Shown here: positions 11,031-21,772 of the stretch, one piece after another
Numbering within the stretch: the first letter of the stretch is position 1
How the letters are laid out: each line of letters begins with the position of its first letter
Program-made: the position numbers and the translations under genes
Source of the DNA: Lojkania enalia
Lineage: Eukaryota > Ascomycota > Dothideomycetes > Pleosporales
Assembly: GCA_010094045.1 (NCBI GenBank)
Contig: ML986848.1
Location: forward strand, 1-48,802
Length of the DNA: 48,802 bases
Direction of reading: 5' to 3'
Notes under the pieces: model-generated
Database searches by the model: none
Seen by the model: the letters and a program-made list of their open reading frames with translations, nothing else
Told to the model about the DNA's origin: nothing

Positions 11031-12502
11031 TTCGGTACCACGATGGACTCGAATGCTTGGCACTCAGCTACGTGTGAGGAAAGATCAGCCAGACCTTGAG
11101 CAAATAAACCTAATTACTGGAAATCATACGGCAGGCTATCACTACCACTAAAACTAAGATATCGCTACCTCTGGGTGGACCAGATATGCATAGATCAAGA
11201 TGAAGATACTAAGAAATAGTAAATCAGCATCATAAGCTAGGTATATAAAAGTTTAGTGCCCAAAACTATGGTATTTAATAGTCTCGGTGCTGATAGTGGT
11301 CTTCTGCGGGTTAAAGATGGGCCCGACCGTATTCATCAGCTAATGGCTACATTTGGAGATGACACTTTTCTGCCAAGGCTCCCTCGTCTTCACGACCTGT
11401 TAAAGTCTTCTCTACCATGGATGTAGCGATGTTAGACTTATCAAGAGGGAACCTTCTCTCAAAGGCGCCTGTTTTTCACTAGTTACTAAGCCTATTTCCT
11501 CTGCAGCTAAATGCTTTGCAGCGAAGATATGTTCGAGAACGAAGATGTTACCCTCGCTCTTACACCCGCTAAATATTACCAAGGCAATAAACATCGAATC
11601 CTAAGTTAGCATTGGCCATATAGGCGAGAACATATATGGTCATAGCTGCAATCGCTTTACTCTCTAAACTCTATTTCCACATCTCTTGACCAATTTCAAA
11701 TGGGTTCTTTATCATGACTACACCACTCAGATTACCACTTATGAACACTATGTCAATTATTATATCGTTCGACTCATGTCACACAATACAGATGCATTAA
11801 ATTCATTTGCTGTAATTCTACTACTTTTTTATAGGGCTATTCTCCTAGAAAAATTTCTCTGCCGCTTTCCTCTTGTTGACCTTCGACAAGCCCTTTTTGG
11901 GTGTGATCGTAACTACTACAACCCCATAAGCAAAAAGCGGAGAGCCTCTAATTTATCGAGGTAAAGCTAGATAGGGTGGCAATTCTAGAGTCATATCAAT
12001 ATGCATTCAATCGAGAATTTCCATCTAGAATGGTCACTTCCATCTCCGCAACAATGGAAAAGGAGTAAGAAAATTGACATTGATTTCACAATAGGAGTTC
12101 TGTCTTGCAGAGAAATTTGGAGAGTAAAATATCGACCAGGTACTCGGTCTGAATGTCAGGTGCGGGCCTTTTGGAACAGTGTCTGGGTAGCCTATGCGCT
12201 TCCCCCTGGTTCACGTAATCTACCTCATGGCACTACCCATAGCACCACATTTCCTGTCAAAGGATCGGTCCTCTCTATTCACTGCTAGGGATATGATCAG
12301 ACCTGTAGACCCAAGTTTTATCTCCTACAAGAAAATCGTAAGAATTCAACCTTTAGCAATGATGGCCTCTAGAGATACCCTGTGCAACGTAGAACTACGA
12401 TACGGTTTTCTTCTCATTGCAGTTGAGATGAATAAATGGATTATGATACTTCTTTCATGGCACGAAGGTTTCGTAACACGGGAACTTCTATGTAGATATT
12501 GA
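11030..12502 (+). pseudogene. HET-domain (heterokaryon incompatibility) pseudogene
   Basis: Relic of a HET-domain gene, the family that triggers cell death after fusion of unlike strains. In order, the plus strand shows: LALSYV then a stop then GK at about 11,057-11,083 (family LSYVWG); YRYLWVDQICIDQDED at about 11,160-11,208 followed by stops; LGADSG near 11,283-11,300; a block near 11,412-11,450 reading PWM-stop-RC-stop-TYQE, against a PWFSRxWTYQE consensus; RRLFF just after; and TDALNSFAVIL near 11,790-11,823, matching the TDALNAFxGIL motif of the same subfamily. A last frame ending at 12,502 (ILLSWHEGFVTR) resembles the usual C-terminal strand. One of the two stops in the TYQE block replaces a tryptophan TGG with TAG, a RIP-type change. 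The 3' extent and the stretch 11,970-12,300 are less certain. Confidence 0.78.
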
Positions 12503-12845
12503 GTCAGGAAATTTTAGTGAGTATTTAGGGTTAGATATGTCCACGAATGAAGCGATTTTGGTGGACATAAGGTATCGCTATTTTCTGCGGCTAGGAATAT
12601 TATGTACAAAGAGTTTTTAAACTTTAATTCGTTTCCCGTACGTATAACTCTCAATCGTTTGTGACGAAGAACCAGACCAATACAAGCGCAAAGAGCCCGT
12701 TGATATCGGCTATAGTCCGCAGAAGTCCCGGATGAAGCCGGGTAGGTATTATCCTCTACGTGACCATAGAATCCTATCCCTTTGCTAAGCTCGCAAATAA
12801 GAGGCCTAGCAATCACTCAAGTATCCAAGCCTTCGGGATTGTTCA
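12503..12845. other. Spacer between HET relic and SDR gene
   Basis: About 340 bp. Short overlapping frames on both strands show no domain. It probably holds the SDR 3' untranslated region on the minus strand. No repeat or site was noticed. Confidence 0.4.
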
Positions 12846-13700
12846 TTACTCAGGATACACCATCTTCCTCCCTATACCTCCATCAACAACGATCTCCTGC
12901 CCTGTCACGAACTCCGCACCGACCAGATACTCTACAGCTCTCACAATGTCCTCTACCTTGCCAACTCTACCAGCAGGATGCCATTCCATATCCTCATTTC
13001 CTACGCCTTCTTCCCACTTCATTCCTTTCTTATCTGCAGCCTGGTTCTCGTTCTCAACATGAATCCATCCCGGGATAATTGCATTGACTCGTATCTCATG
13101 TCGGTGGCCCAGTGACACGGCCATTGATTGAGTGAGGCCAAGAATTCCAGCCTTAACGGCGGAATATGACTCATGGTCTGGTTCGGACTGGTATGCGCGT
13201 GTTGAAGAGATATTTATTATGCAACCGGGTGGGGAAGAAGAATCCATAGTCTGAGATTTTAGAAGAGAAACGCACAATCTACTCAATAGAAATGGAGCCG
13301 TTAGGCCAACCGCGATCTTCTTATCCCATTCTTCCATAATGACATCGCTGTCATCTTCCATAGCTCTCCCTTCACTCCAGATATGTGGCGTTGGTATCGC
13401 ATTATTGATAAGTACGTCCAAATTTCCTTTGAAAATCTCCTTGGACTCCTGAACGGCAGTAGATATCTCCTCCCGATTTGCCAGATCGCACCGTAGTGCC
13501 TTCCATTGGCCTGGGATACCTGCGATCGGATGCACTTTGGTCCAGCGTGGGGCCAATTGTTTGGCGTTATTGAGCTCAGCCTCATTGATGTCTAGGATGA
13601 TGACTTGATGTCCACTGCTGAGAAAATGGCGGAATAAACCCCGCCCAATTCCTCTAGCACCTCCAGTGATGAGGATGTTGAGTTGCCGAGATGTTGACAT
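12846..13700 (-). CDS. Short-chain dehydrogenase/reductase (SDR)
   Basis: NAD(P)-dependent oxidoreductase with a Rossmann fold; classical SDR, substrate unknown. A single exon encodes 284 residues, slightly above the usual 250-280. The cofactor motif TGGARGIG is at 12-19, an acidic D37 after the second strand suggests NAD preference, NNA is at 99-101, the catalytic serine is at 165 or 166, and YSAVK gives Y179 and K183. The C-terminal GQEIVVDGG is typical of the family. An insertion at about 107-126 (SEGRAMEDDSDV) is longer than in common SDRs. The ATG at 13,700 is the first in frame and precedes the TGxxxGxG motif at the normal distance. It lies between the HET relic and the laccase, same strand as P450 and laccase, and could act in the same pathway, which is only inference. 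Confidence 0.93.
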   Translation of the reverse strand: MSTSRQLNILITGGARGIGRGLFRHFLSSGHQVIILDINEAELNNAKQLAPRWTKVHPIAGIPGQWKALRCDLANREEISTAVQESKEIFKGNLDVLINNAIPTPHIWSEGRAMEDDSDVIMEEWDKKIAVGLTAPFLLSRLCVSLLKSQTMDSSSPPGCIINISSTRAYQSEPDHESYSAVKAGILGLTQSMAVSLGHRHEIRVNAIIPGWIHVENENQAADKKGMKWEEGVGNEDMEWHPAGRVGKVEDIVRAVEYLVGAEFVTGQEIVVDGGIGRKMVYPE

Positions 13701-14380
13701 TAATGAGAATCTTAAGTGGTTGTCTTAATGCAAAAGATTGATCAAGAAACGAATCCTTTACCGTTGCGAAGTATTTATTCACACTGGTTTGTTGGTATTG
13801 AGTTGTAACAATCGAATGTTCTATTGTATTTGCGCTTGAGGTTGACGTCAGAAAATCGGCCCGAAGCCCCTGGCTCACGAACACGTTGACATGGATATAA
13901 TATATCTCTAAGACAACTCCAAACTTCCTCTATATTCGCTAAGCTTATGTTGCGAACAACTGCGGATTTATACTCTCGCCAACGAACGCTGCTACGTGAC
14001 ATCTTGGGTTCTGGGGTGCATGACCTATGAAGCTTTCCCAAAACAGGGTTAGCGGTATAATCAAACTAGAATACGAAATGGGAGAATCTCCAAACCTCGA
14101 GCAGAATTATCATTATACTTAAAAGACAATCAACTCAAGAAATTGCAACGATATGGACTAGACAAGGGCAGAGGCCTATTCATTCCTGAAGCATCTCCAT
14201 TTTAGCGGCCCCAACCTCAAGGGCCAATTAAAATAAGTATCCTTAATTTCTAATTCACGATACGGGAAGGGTCATTGCCTAAGTATAACTTCACTATACA
14301 GTGTTCGCAGTCCAATATTCTTCTAAAACAGGGCCTGTGAATCTATATCAACATCGGCCCAAATGCCGGATAACGACTGT
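13701..14380. other. Intergenic region between SDR and laccase
   Basis: About 680 bp. It should contain the SDR promoter (minus strand) and the laccase 3' end. Short frames at 13,654-14,041 on the minus strand have no recognisable content. No TATA box or repeat stood out. Confidence 0.4.
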
Positions 14381-16744
14381 CTATAATCCCGAGTCGATCT
14401 GGTTCGGTGGATTTGATGTAGTATACGCATCCCAAAGTTTGCATCCGTTTAGAGTATCCTTGTCAAATTTCATAGCTTGAATATCCTCTGGACGCTCGAG
14501 AACGCTCATGAAGAGACCAGCAGAGACGTGCCAAGCGAGATGGCAGTGGAAAGGCCAGGAACCCGGGTTGTCCTGTTCGTATTGGATGACCAAATAGGAT
14601 GGTGTAACCTCATCGCCAGGGATGCCATTCTGGAGGAAGTGGACATCGCGGCGAAGGGTGTTTTCGGGATTGACGATAGATCCATCCCATTCACCATAGC
14701 CCTCGGCAAGGACATGGAAGTCGTGGCCCTGTAAGAGTCTCAGTCTATGTGAGAAGCGCTTAATATGTAGTGCTTACGTGAAGATGCATTGGATGACCGC
14801 CCTGAAAGCCATGATTGATAAAATGAATACGGACCGTCTTATTAGAACCGAAATTGAAGACATTCCTAAAACACATATTAGCACCAAGTATAACCCCTCA
14901 AACTCAAATATCTCACTTACCATTCCGGCCTAAAGCCGAAATTATTATCCTTCGCAAGGTTCAAGATAGGCTTGTTGTAGTCACCACGGTATGAGCTGTT
15001 ATTCATCCACCAGAGGAAGTTTGTGCCATTCGACCTCATTGTGATATCGACCTCCTGTGTGACAGTAGGCTCCTCGAGGGGAATCTTGCAGATCGGGACG
15101 CTAAGGCCAAGGTCATCATTTCTACAGGCAGCAAGTTGGTCAGAGGTGACGTCGCTTGTAGTCTCGGGAATGGAGTCGGTATCAGCATCCTCGTAGTAGA
15201 CTGCGGCAAGAGCGTTTGGAGAGATCCCATCGTTGAGTGTGCAGCGCTCCGTACCAAGCTGAGAGCGCATCCAGTAAGCATCACCTGGAGAACCAATTGC
15301 TTCGACAATAACATCGGCACGCTGGCCAATACCAAGAGTAACGACATTCGTAGTACGTGGCTCAATAGGGACGAAGTCGTTAGCGACGATAGTCAGAGAG
15401 TGACCATCGATGCTGAACTTCTGAGTTCCCTCAGCACCCGCATTAATTAGGCGGAGAAGGTGCTTCTTGCCTGATTCGAATTTGAACTTCGAGACACCAG
15501 CATTCGGAGTGCAGGGTAGAGTAGTGTTGGCACATGGGTAGTTCATCTTGCCATTGATCAAGTTGTTGTTCGAAGGCGGGGCCTGGCCGTTCATTGTCCG
15601 GTTGACGAGAGAATAGTAATCTGCATGGAACCAGTCCTCGACAATGACTGGACCGATATCAATATCGTATTCCACATGCTTGGGGCCATAGATGACCAGA
15701 GGACCATGGGCACCGCCGGAGTATTGAGCGCTGTAGTGGCTGTGGTACCAAGAAGATCCATATCTATCGGCACGGAAAAGCATTTCCATAGTGCCGCCAT
15801 TCGGAGTAATGGGGCACTGAGCAATAGCTGGGACGCCATCATACCAGGGAGTGCCTTTTTGGAGAAGACCGTGGCAGTGCACAGTTGTGCCTTCGTCTGT
15901 GAGATCGTTGGTAACCTTGAGCAGGATCCAATCGCCCCTATTAACGCGTCAGTCAGAAATTGCCAATTAAAAATTGAAATTCTTACCAATTTGCCTCAAT
16001 GAGGGGACCAGGGTACTGCCCGTTGAAGACCAATCCGTTCCTCGTGACACCATCGGGTGCAATAGTCTGATAGGAGACGTGCAAATCATACGTACGGGTA
16101 ACGCCCGTATTTGGCATCGTAGGGCATGCTGGAACAGGCGTGCTGGCGCTACTAGAAGTCGATGCTGTAACTTTGGTTGAGTTGGCGGAGTACAATTGGT
16201 GGCCCGAAACGGAGCCAGTTCCGGTTGGGTATGCAGCGTATGTAGCTGACCCAGATCCAGTTGGATAGGGAGGATATGTTGCAGAAGTTGCATGGGACAT
16301 TCCATCAGGGAGTCCATCTGTTGGCAAATGAGGGCAATCGACTTCTCCCCAGTACGAGTCGCCGTTTTGATGGCCCTTAGGTAAAGACGCAATCAGCTTA
16401 TAATTCCCACCTTTGGGGATCCAAGCTGGAGCTCTATAACCGCCCTTCGCAGGACCTCCATATTCATATGGAGCCGTTGGCATTGGAAGTGGGTACAACT
16501 CTCCATTTGTTGGCTTGCCCGGCCAGTTGAAAGGTAAAGGAAGGTCATTGTACGGATTGTAGTAGAGTCCGCCGTGTCCATGTAAATTCGATGTCGCAAC
16601 AGCGGTTGGAACATACTGATACTCTGTATGCGTGTAAGTATAAGTTGGCGTAGGACAGAACTCGTATGTCAGGTTGGCATGGGAGAAGGCGTAAGCACTC
16701 GACAAGGTCGCCGCTCCGGCAACGTAATGAGCGAACGCTACCAT
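14381..16744 (-). CDS. Secreted laccase-like multicopper oxidase, four exons
   Basis: Extracellular blue copper oxidase that oxidises phenols with reduction of O2 to water. Exons 16744-15987, 15937-14921, 14865-14778 and 14728-14381 encode 736 residues. A signal-peptide-like start is followed by a Tyr/Pro/Gly/Ser/Thr-rich extension to about residue 225, with imperfect YPTG repeats near 165-180. All four copper motifs are present: HCHG at 273-276, WYHSH at 316-320, HPMHLH at 616-621 and HCHLAWH at 682-688, with leucine at the axial type-1 position. L1 has Cys where most laccases have Trp (HWHG). The protein ends DSGL, the C-terminal plug of processed ascomycete laccases. At 736 residues it is well above the usual 500-600, because of the extension. 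Roles in pigment, lignin-derived phenol or secondary metabolism are all possible. Confidence 0.93.
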
Positions 16745-16864
16745 TGTATCAGATAGCTATTAAAAATGCCGGAATAACCAAAATTAACAATATTCTACAA
16801 AAGGAAGGATAAACGAGTGACAAGGCAGCTCACCAAAATGGTGGAGATATTTGAGGATCTTACC

Positions 16865-16871
16865 CTATATA
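16865..16871 (-). promoter_or_regulatory. Possible TATA box for the laccase gene
   Basis: TATATAG on the minus strand, 121-127 bp upstream of the laccase ATG. Position and sequence are reasonable for a fungal core promoter, but a six-base AT motif is weak evidence on its own. Confidence 0.3.
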
Positions 16872-18532
16872 TGAGTGCTAGATTGTTGGATCTGTCCCTG
16901 AATTGGGGCGCATTGGTACCTACGTTAGCTGTCTCCTTGGTGGGAAGAGTGATCGGCTTCTTAGTCTGCAGAATTGGGTGTTTTAGTTTGCAGTGCCCAC
17001 CGTTACCGTGCAACTTGCGAGCACAAACGTAACAGAGTAAGCATATCACGGTCTGCTTTCTGCGTACCTTAGCGAGGCATCAGCGCATCGCTGTGGAGAC
17101 GACGAGTCAAAAAACACAAGCTTCGTATTGAGGCGGCTGAGGGAGATGAATAGAACGCCACTATCCACGACAACACGTCATGGACTATATTCATCCCGCA
17201 GGACTATTTGCTTTTTACATAAATCGATGCTCTCTAACACTAAAAGATATTGCTCAACGGGAAATGTATTGGGAATATTTCACGGTAGCTAGTAAGGAGA
17301 TATATGTGTTTTCAAACTTATCCACCAGTCGGGTGCTTAGTGATGCATGCCTTGTGCGCAACAGAAACGTTATCCAAAGGCTATGAGTTGATGCGCTAGT
17401 ACCGATGGCGTCTATCAAAAGCTAAAGGTCGCGTGCCCGTTTGGTAGCTAGTGGTTTTAGGCGATGAAGAACGGAATAGTTGGCTGAAGGCGCCGTTTAG
17501 GGTATTCGTAAGTGATGTGGATTTGTTGAACAGCACACGTTCGAGGGATCCACAATCTTCGGATAAGGGGGTGGAGAGCCGTCCATAAAACGGCCATAGT
17601 CGCGGGTTGGGGCGTAGAAACAAGCTTTAGCACAGACTAGCACAAGCAGAAAGGGGCCTGTGCAGGTCTCTTAAACCACAGTTTTGGAGTTCAGATAAGC
17701 AGACCCTTTCCAAGCTGTCCCAACCTCGTCTGCCAGCCCTACGAGGTTTTAGATAAGGTTCTTGGTTTAATTTCCGAACTGCTCAGTTAGAAGGGCCTTG
17801 AATGACGGTTGCGAGAAGAACTTTTCTATCACAACCTAGCAGACGGGCCGCCGGGTGTCATGGGCTGGGGCTAACAATACGCCACAAGCGTTTACTGATA
17901 ACAATCCCACCATTCACACCCAGCTTTCAGCATCACTTGCTTTTCTCATCGCAATTGGATTGTAATTACGCGCTCACTAAGTTGCCTTAAGGCGGTCTCA
18001 GCTTCTCCATTTCCCGCCTTCCCAAATTCTCAACCTTTGGTCTCATTATGGAGAACACTCCTCATCGCGCGATACTAGTTTCCTTGTTAGCTTCAACGCT
18101 CTATAGAACCAGGTTCTTGGCTGTGCTTCAAAGGCACAGTATCGAAAAATAATGTAACGGCGTCTAACTTGGACGCTCCTTCCTTGCACCTAGCCTCGTC
18201 TGCTTGCAGCCATCCACAGATGAAATACTTATTGGTGCAGATTTCGCTTCAGGAGCGACAACAAGGCGCAATTACGAAGCCATCCACTCCGCCCAATGCT
18301 TTGTAGAATAGGAGGCTCCAACGCTATTTATTGCCGGGTCACAAATCACAATCCGCGCCTCATTGTTGAGACGGATTCTGCTGTACAAACGGAGTGTGCT
18401 ATTACGATATTGAACACGAAAAAGGAAACGGGCGAAGCCATGACTCTCCTTCGTTTCCTAAAATACACATCTTAGTGGGCTCGGAGTCAGAAAGCTCCTC
18501 GCCCACCCGACGGATCATTGTTGCCGAACAGC
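16872..18532. other. Gene-free stretch upstream of the laccase
   Basis: About 1.7 kb without a supportable gene. Frames of 60-84 codons exist on both strands (for example 16,795-17,049 minus and 17,396-17,623 minus) but show no domains or paired splice signals. It may contain laccase regulatory sequence. I saw no repeat pair or array. Confidence 0.45.
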
Positions 18533-18922
18533 TCACTTAGTCCAAATGCATTTGTTCCCAGCCTGTCCAGTGACTCGAGCATCTGTCGAGAGTATCATTT
18601 GCGCTATTGTCCCCAAAGCTCCAGCTTGACCTGAGACAATTGTATCAACACGTGCGCCCTTCGGTGGAGCTACGTACGTTTCTGCACTCCTGCAACAAGA
18701 ATACCAGATCAGTAGCACTTCAGCATTCATGGCTAAGTAGCTCGTGTTACCACTGTACATATGTGGAACTGCTATGTGTGGTTCAAATCTGGACAATTTA
18801 CTACTAAAAATCCCCCCTAGGAAACGGCGTGAAACTACATTCGCCGATGCGTCCCCGCCTACTTTAGGGAATTTGAGGCACGGCAGGTCTAGCCCGACAT
18901 ATTCCCCATCTATTCCCATCAA
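18533..18922 (-). CDS. Unidentified open frame, 129 codons
   Basis: I do not recognise this frame. The start used is at 18,922; upstream the same strand is still coding-like for about 60 codons (a GAALLYSDESRIP stretch) but is broken by a stop near 18,960. Composition is unlike a shadow frame (balanced Gly, Ala and Leu; a cysteine pair in WYSCCRS), and no other frame competes. It may be the end of a decayed gene or an exon of an unresolved one. No domain, signal peptide or membrane segment is evident. Confidence 0.25.
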   Translation of the reverse strand: MMGIDGEYVGLDLPCLKFPKVGGDASANVVSRRFLGGIFSSKLSRFEPHIAVPHMYSGNTSYLAMNAEVLLIWYSCCRSAETYVAPPKGARVDTIVSGQAGALGTIAQMILSTDARVTGQAGNKCIWTK

Positions 18923-19276
18923 AGGTTCTATTGAAGCTCCTTCCCAAGCATTGCCAAAGTCCTACGGTATACGACTTTCATCTGAATAAAGTAATGCAGC
19001 TCCGGGACCTAGGTCTTCTCATAATCTTGAGAGAGCACATCGCTCAATTGTACACATTCTTGTTATGTGGTAATTTCTATCAAATGGGGCATTCAATACT
19101 CCCCAATCAAGTCCCAGCTAATTTGAATTCGCAGTGACCACTGGAATGCCCAGGCCGTACACTCAAATATCCCAACCATTTCCACCCCATTAACCAGAAC
19201 TCCTCATCAGGTGGACTTGTAGTCCTGAAGAAAGCAATTCCATGTCTTCCCGGGTCGCCGAGCTCATGTGTGAGAA
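18923..19276. other. Spacer before the RBR gene
   Basis: About 350 bp, probably the 3' region of the RBR gene on the minus strand. The upstream continuation of the unidentified 129-codon frame overlaps here. Nothing else is visible. Confidence 0.4.
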
Positions 19277-20469
19277 TCATTCATCTCTATACTGAATACT
19301 ATTGATACACCGCCAGCAGCTTTGGTTCCTGCAAGTATTGCATTGCATGGCGTAACGTAGCCAACCAGTGTGACAGCCCTGACATACTCCGCCAATGATC
19401 CGAGTCCTTCTCGGGTTCTGACACCTGCAGATATTCGGAGGAGCTGCCCCCGCCAGGCCCTCCAGTATTTGCGCAACTGGTGCAGCTGGTGGAATGATTG
19501 CGGCAACTTCTTCCATGAGGTGGTTGTTATTGAACTGCGGGCAGGAACATTCCTTCCATTTGACACCGCAGACGTAACAGAATTCATGTTTACACTTGCA
19601 TCTACAATCATGTAAGTTAGTTACTGTCGATAAAGTGGAAAGTTCTAGTAAACCCACATCATATGGAAGCAGCCCATGGATAACTCTACCATGTTCTTGC
19701 AGTTAGTGCATCGCTGCCACTTCAAGCGTTCTGCGAGACCCATGAGAGCTCCCACGTGAGGATCATCGGGGCACAACCCTGAGTGTTGCTTCTCTTTGCA
19801 TGTGACGCATGTCTTCTGCATACAAAAATGGCAGGTGCCAATGCCAGACTTGATGTCCTCAAGCCGGAGGAACTTCGCGCATGAAGAACTAGAGCAGTAT
19901 TTCGGGTTTATGGTAGCTAACTCCTCGACTTTCAGATCGAAGTCCTTGATCAGCACCTTAGGTAGAAGGGCGTGGCATACGTCGAGCGAGATCGGAACCT
20001 TGCAACAGCGTGGTGGGAACAACTCCGTGTTCGTAATTGAACTCCTGAACAGGCCAACAAGACAGTCTCGGCAGTATGTGTGTGGCTCCGGCTTGCAGTC
20101 CAGGCTCAGGGTGACCTTCGTCGGTAGCCCCTCCAAGTAGGAATGACATTTCACCTTCTTCATATCCTCCATTGTATGCTCTTTGCCTTTGCCTTTGACT
20201 TCGCTCATCTTTGTCATCCCCATTGTGTTGAGAGGAGTTCGGTCGACGGGTGCACCGGGAGCTGAACCGATGGTGTTGAGGCGATGACTCTCTAGTGCCT
20301 CTAATTGGCGTTGCAATTCTTGCTTCATCACCACATAGCCGGCCTGCTGGTCTTCGTGCAGTCGTGTCTGGTGATTCCCCGTCATTTCCATAATTATTGC
20401 GTTAATATCGGTAAACTGCAACTTAACCGCGAGCTTTGCGCTAGCGGGATCCAGAGAGGATACGTCCAT
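19277..20469 (-). CDS. RBR-type (RING1-IBR-RING2) E3 ubiquitin ligase
   Basis: Predicted RING-between-RING ligase, which passes ubiquitin through a catalytic cysteine in RING2. Exons 20469-19658 and 19601-19277 give 378 residues. The intron (56 nt) splits the RING2 domain and uses a GTGGGT donor. RING1 spans about 108-156 (C108, C125, H130, C133, C136, C155, C156), the IBR about 192-233, and RING2 about 254-290 with WQRCTNC, MGCFHMICKC and HEFCYVCG; C272 matches the catalytic cysteine of HHARI/parkin. Two departures stand out: RING1 reads CHSY where C-x2-C is expected (Y111), and RING2 has GCFHM instead of GCNHM. The first 100 residues are helical and Gln/Glu-rich. A decayed paralogue lies 0.6 kb upstream. 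Such RBR genes are often multicopy in fungi. RING1 zinc binding may be weakened. Confidence 0.88.
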
Positions 20470-21029
20470 AATGGCAGCAGCAGTGGCGGGGGGGATATGG
20501 AGAGGTTGATTTTAAAATGGAGTAGGAGGAGAGATTTTATCCTGGCAAGTGAAACCCCAAGTCACGGCCAAGCCAAGGAGTGCCCAGTGAAGGTAAAACT
20601 ATTAAAATACCAAGCATGACCTTCACATGCATTATATTAGTTCGAGAAATTAATGAATGACACTGAATCACCCGTAGAAATCAAGAATTTCTGTCGTCGC
20701 CATGCTACAACTTTGCACAATATGGTATTATCGCCTCCAAATTTACTCACGCATTCGGTGCTACAATAGCTACCGCCAAATCATATCCTGCTTTCACACG
20801 TCTTTCCCCAGAGAACCCAATCATGCAATATAAGAACAGTCTGAACGAGCCCAGACATAATACCTATTACACTGCAAGAGCTATTGATGACTATGTCGAC
20901 ACTCCATACAAATGTGTCCGCGCCCGTCCCTACGAACAAAACTATGATATTGGCATCGTTCAAATTGAGGGCAATATCAGGTCTTCTAAGATGCGCCACA
21001 CTAGTAGTAGAATCAATGGCCGTATCGGT
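20470..21029. other. Spacer between RBR gene and its decayed copy
   Basis: About 560 bp. It contains the RBR promoter and the presumed 3' remains of the decayed copy. A plus-strand frame at 20,823-21,149 is the shadow of that relic. On the minus strand near 20,900-20,960 a few cysteine and histidine codons could be the lost RING2, but not convincingly. Confidence 0.4.
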
Positions 21030-21772
21030 ACCTATAAAAGGTTAGGAGTGGTGCGGCTATATCCATTGCATTTGAGCTCACCTTATATGGTAGCATCTAT
21101 CCGTAAACTCCACCATATTCCTGCATCTACGGTACTGCTGCCACTTTGACTTCTCAATTCATAAGGAGCCTGACGCGTCTATCCTGAGGACAGAGTCCGT
21201 CGCGCTCTTTCTGCTTACATTGGGTGCATGTGTTGCTATGACACTCTTAACATAGACCGACATTGGCCTTGATCCTTGATATGCTATGGACTTATGAAAT
21301 TGTACATTAATGGCAGTAAGTGGGTTTTGGTATCGCCATCTCCTCGGACTTAAGTTCGAAGTTCTCAGTTAAATCGTTTGGAAGTTAAGCACGGCACAGC
21401 TCGAGAGAAATCAGCCCTTGGCAACATTGGGGCAGAAAGCAGGCAAGGTCATCGATAGTGGCCTTGAAGAACCATATTAGGCAACCACGACAATACAAAT
21501 GCAGCTCAGGTGTACAGTCGAGTGTGAGCCTATCTTCAGAGAGCACCGGGTCCATGCAAGCTCCGCAAAACTTTCCAAGTCGGCCACCTTCAACCAGTAA
21601 ACCTACATCATCGGGCTCGTTCTTAAAGTTAAAATCGCTCTTTTCTTCATCATCGTCGTATTTTAGATGGGAGCTAGTTGTCGTCGGCTGCCTCAAGTAC
21701 CTCATTGATATCGGCAATTTCAAGTTCGGCCATGAGATTTGCGTTCGTTGGGTCCACGAATGAGTCGTCCAT
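21030..21772 (-). pseudogene. Decayed RBR ubiquitin-ligase paralogue
   Basis: A broken duplicate of the neighbouring RBR gene. The minus strand starts at 21,772 with MDDSFVDPTNANLMAELEIA, clearly related to the intact gene's MDVSSLDPASAKLAVKLQFT, then hits a stop after about 32 codons. The frame shifts to a stretch with RING1: FCGACMDP, LDCTPELHLYCRGC and LPQCCQG, ending in a stop after SLELCRA. Further fragments of the IBR follow (CTQCKQKERDGLCPQD near 21,175-21,222) and then CRNMVEF with RCYHI near 21,060-21,100, where RING2 begins. Several stops and at least two frame changes exclude function. Its RING1 keeps the C-x2-C pair that the intact copy lacks. Confidence 0.82.

Noticed and set aside
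7899..16744. Horizontal transfer of the P450-SDR-laccase group
   Set aside because: All have ordinary fungal introns or composition and fungal family features. Nothing in the sequence points to a foreign source.
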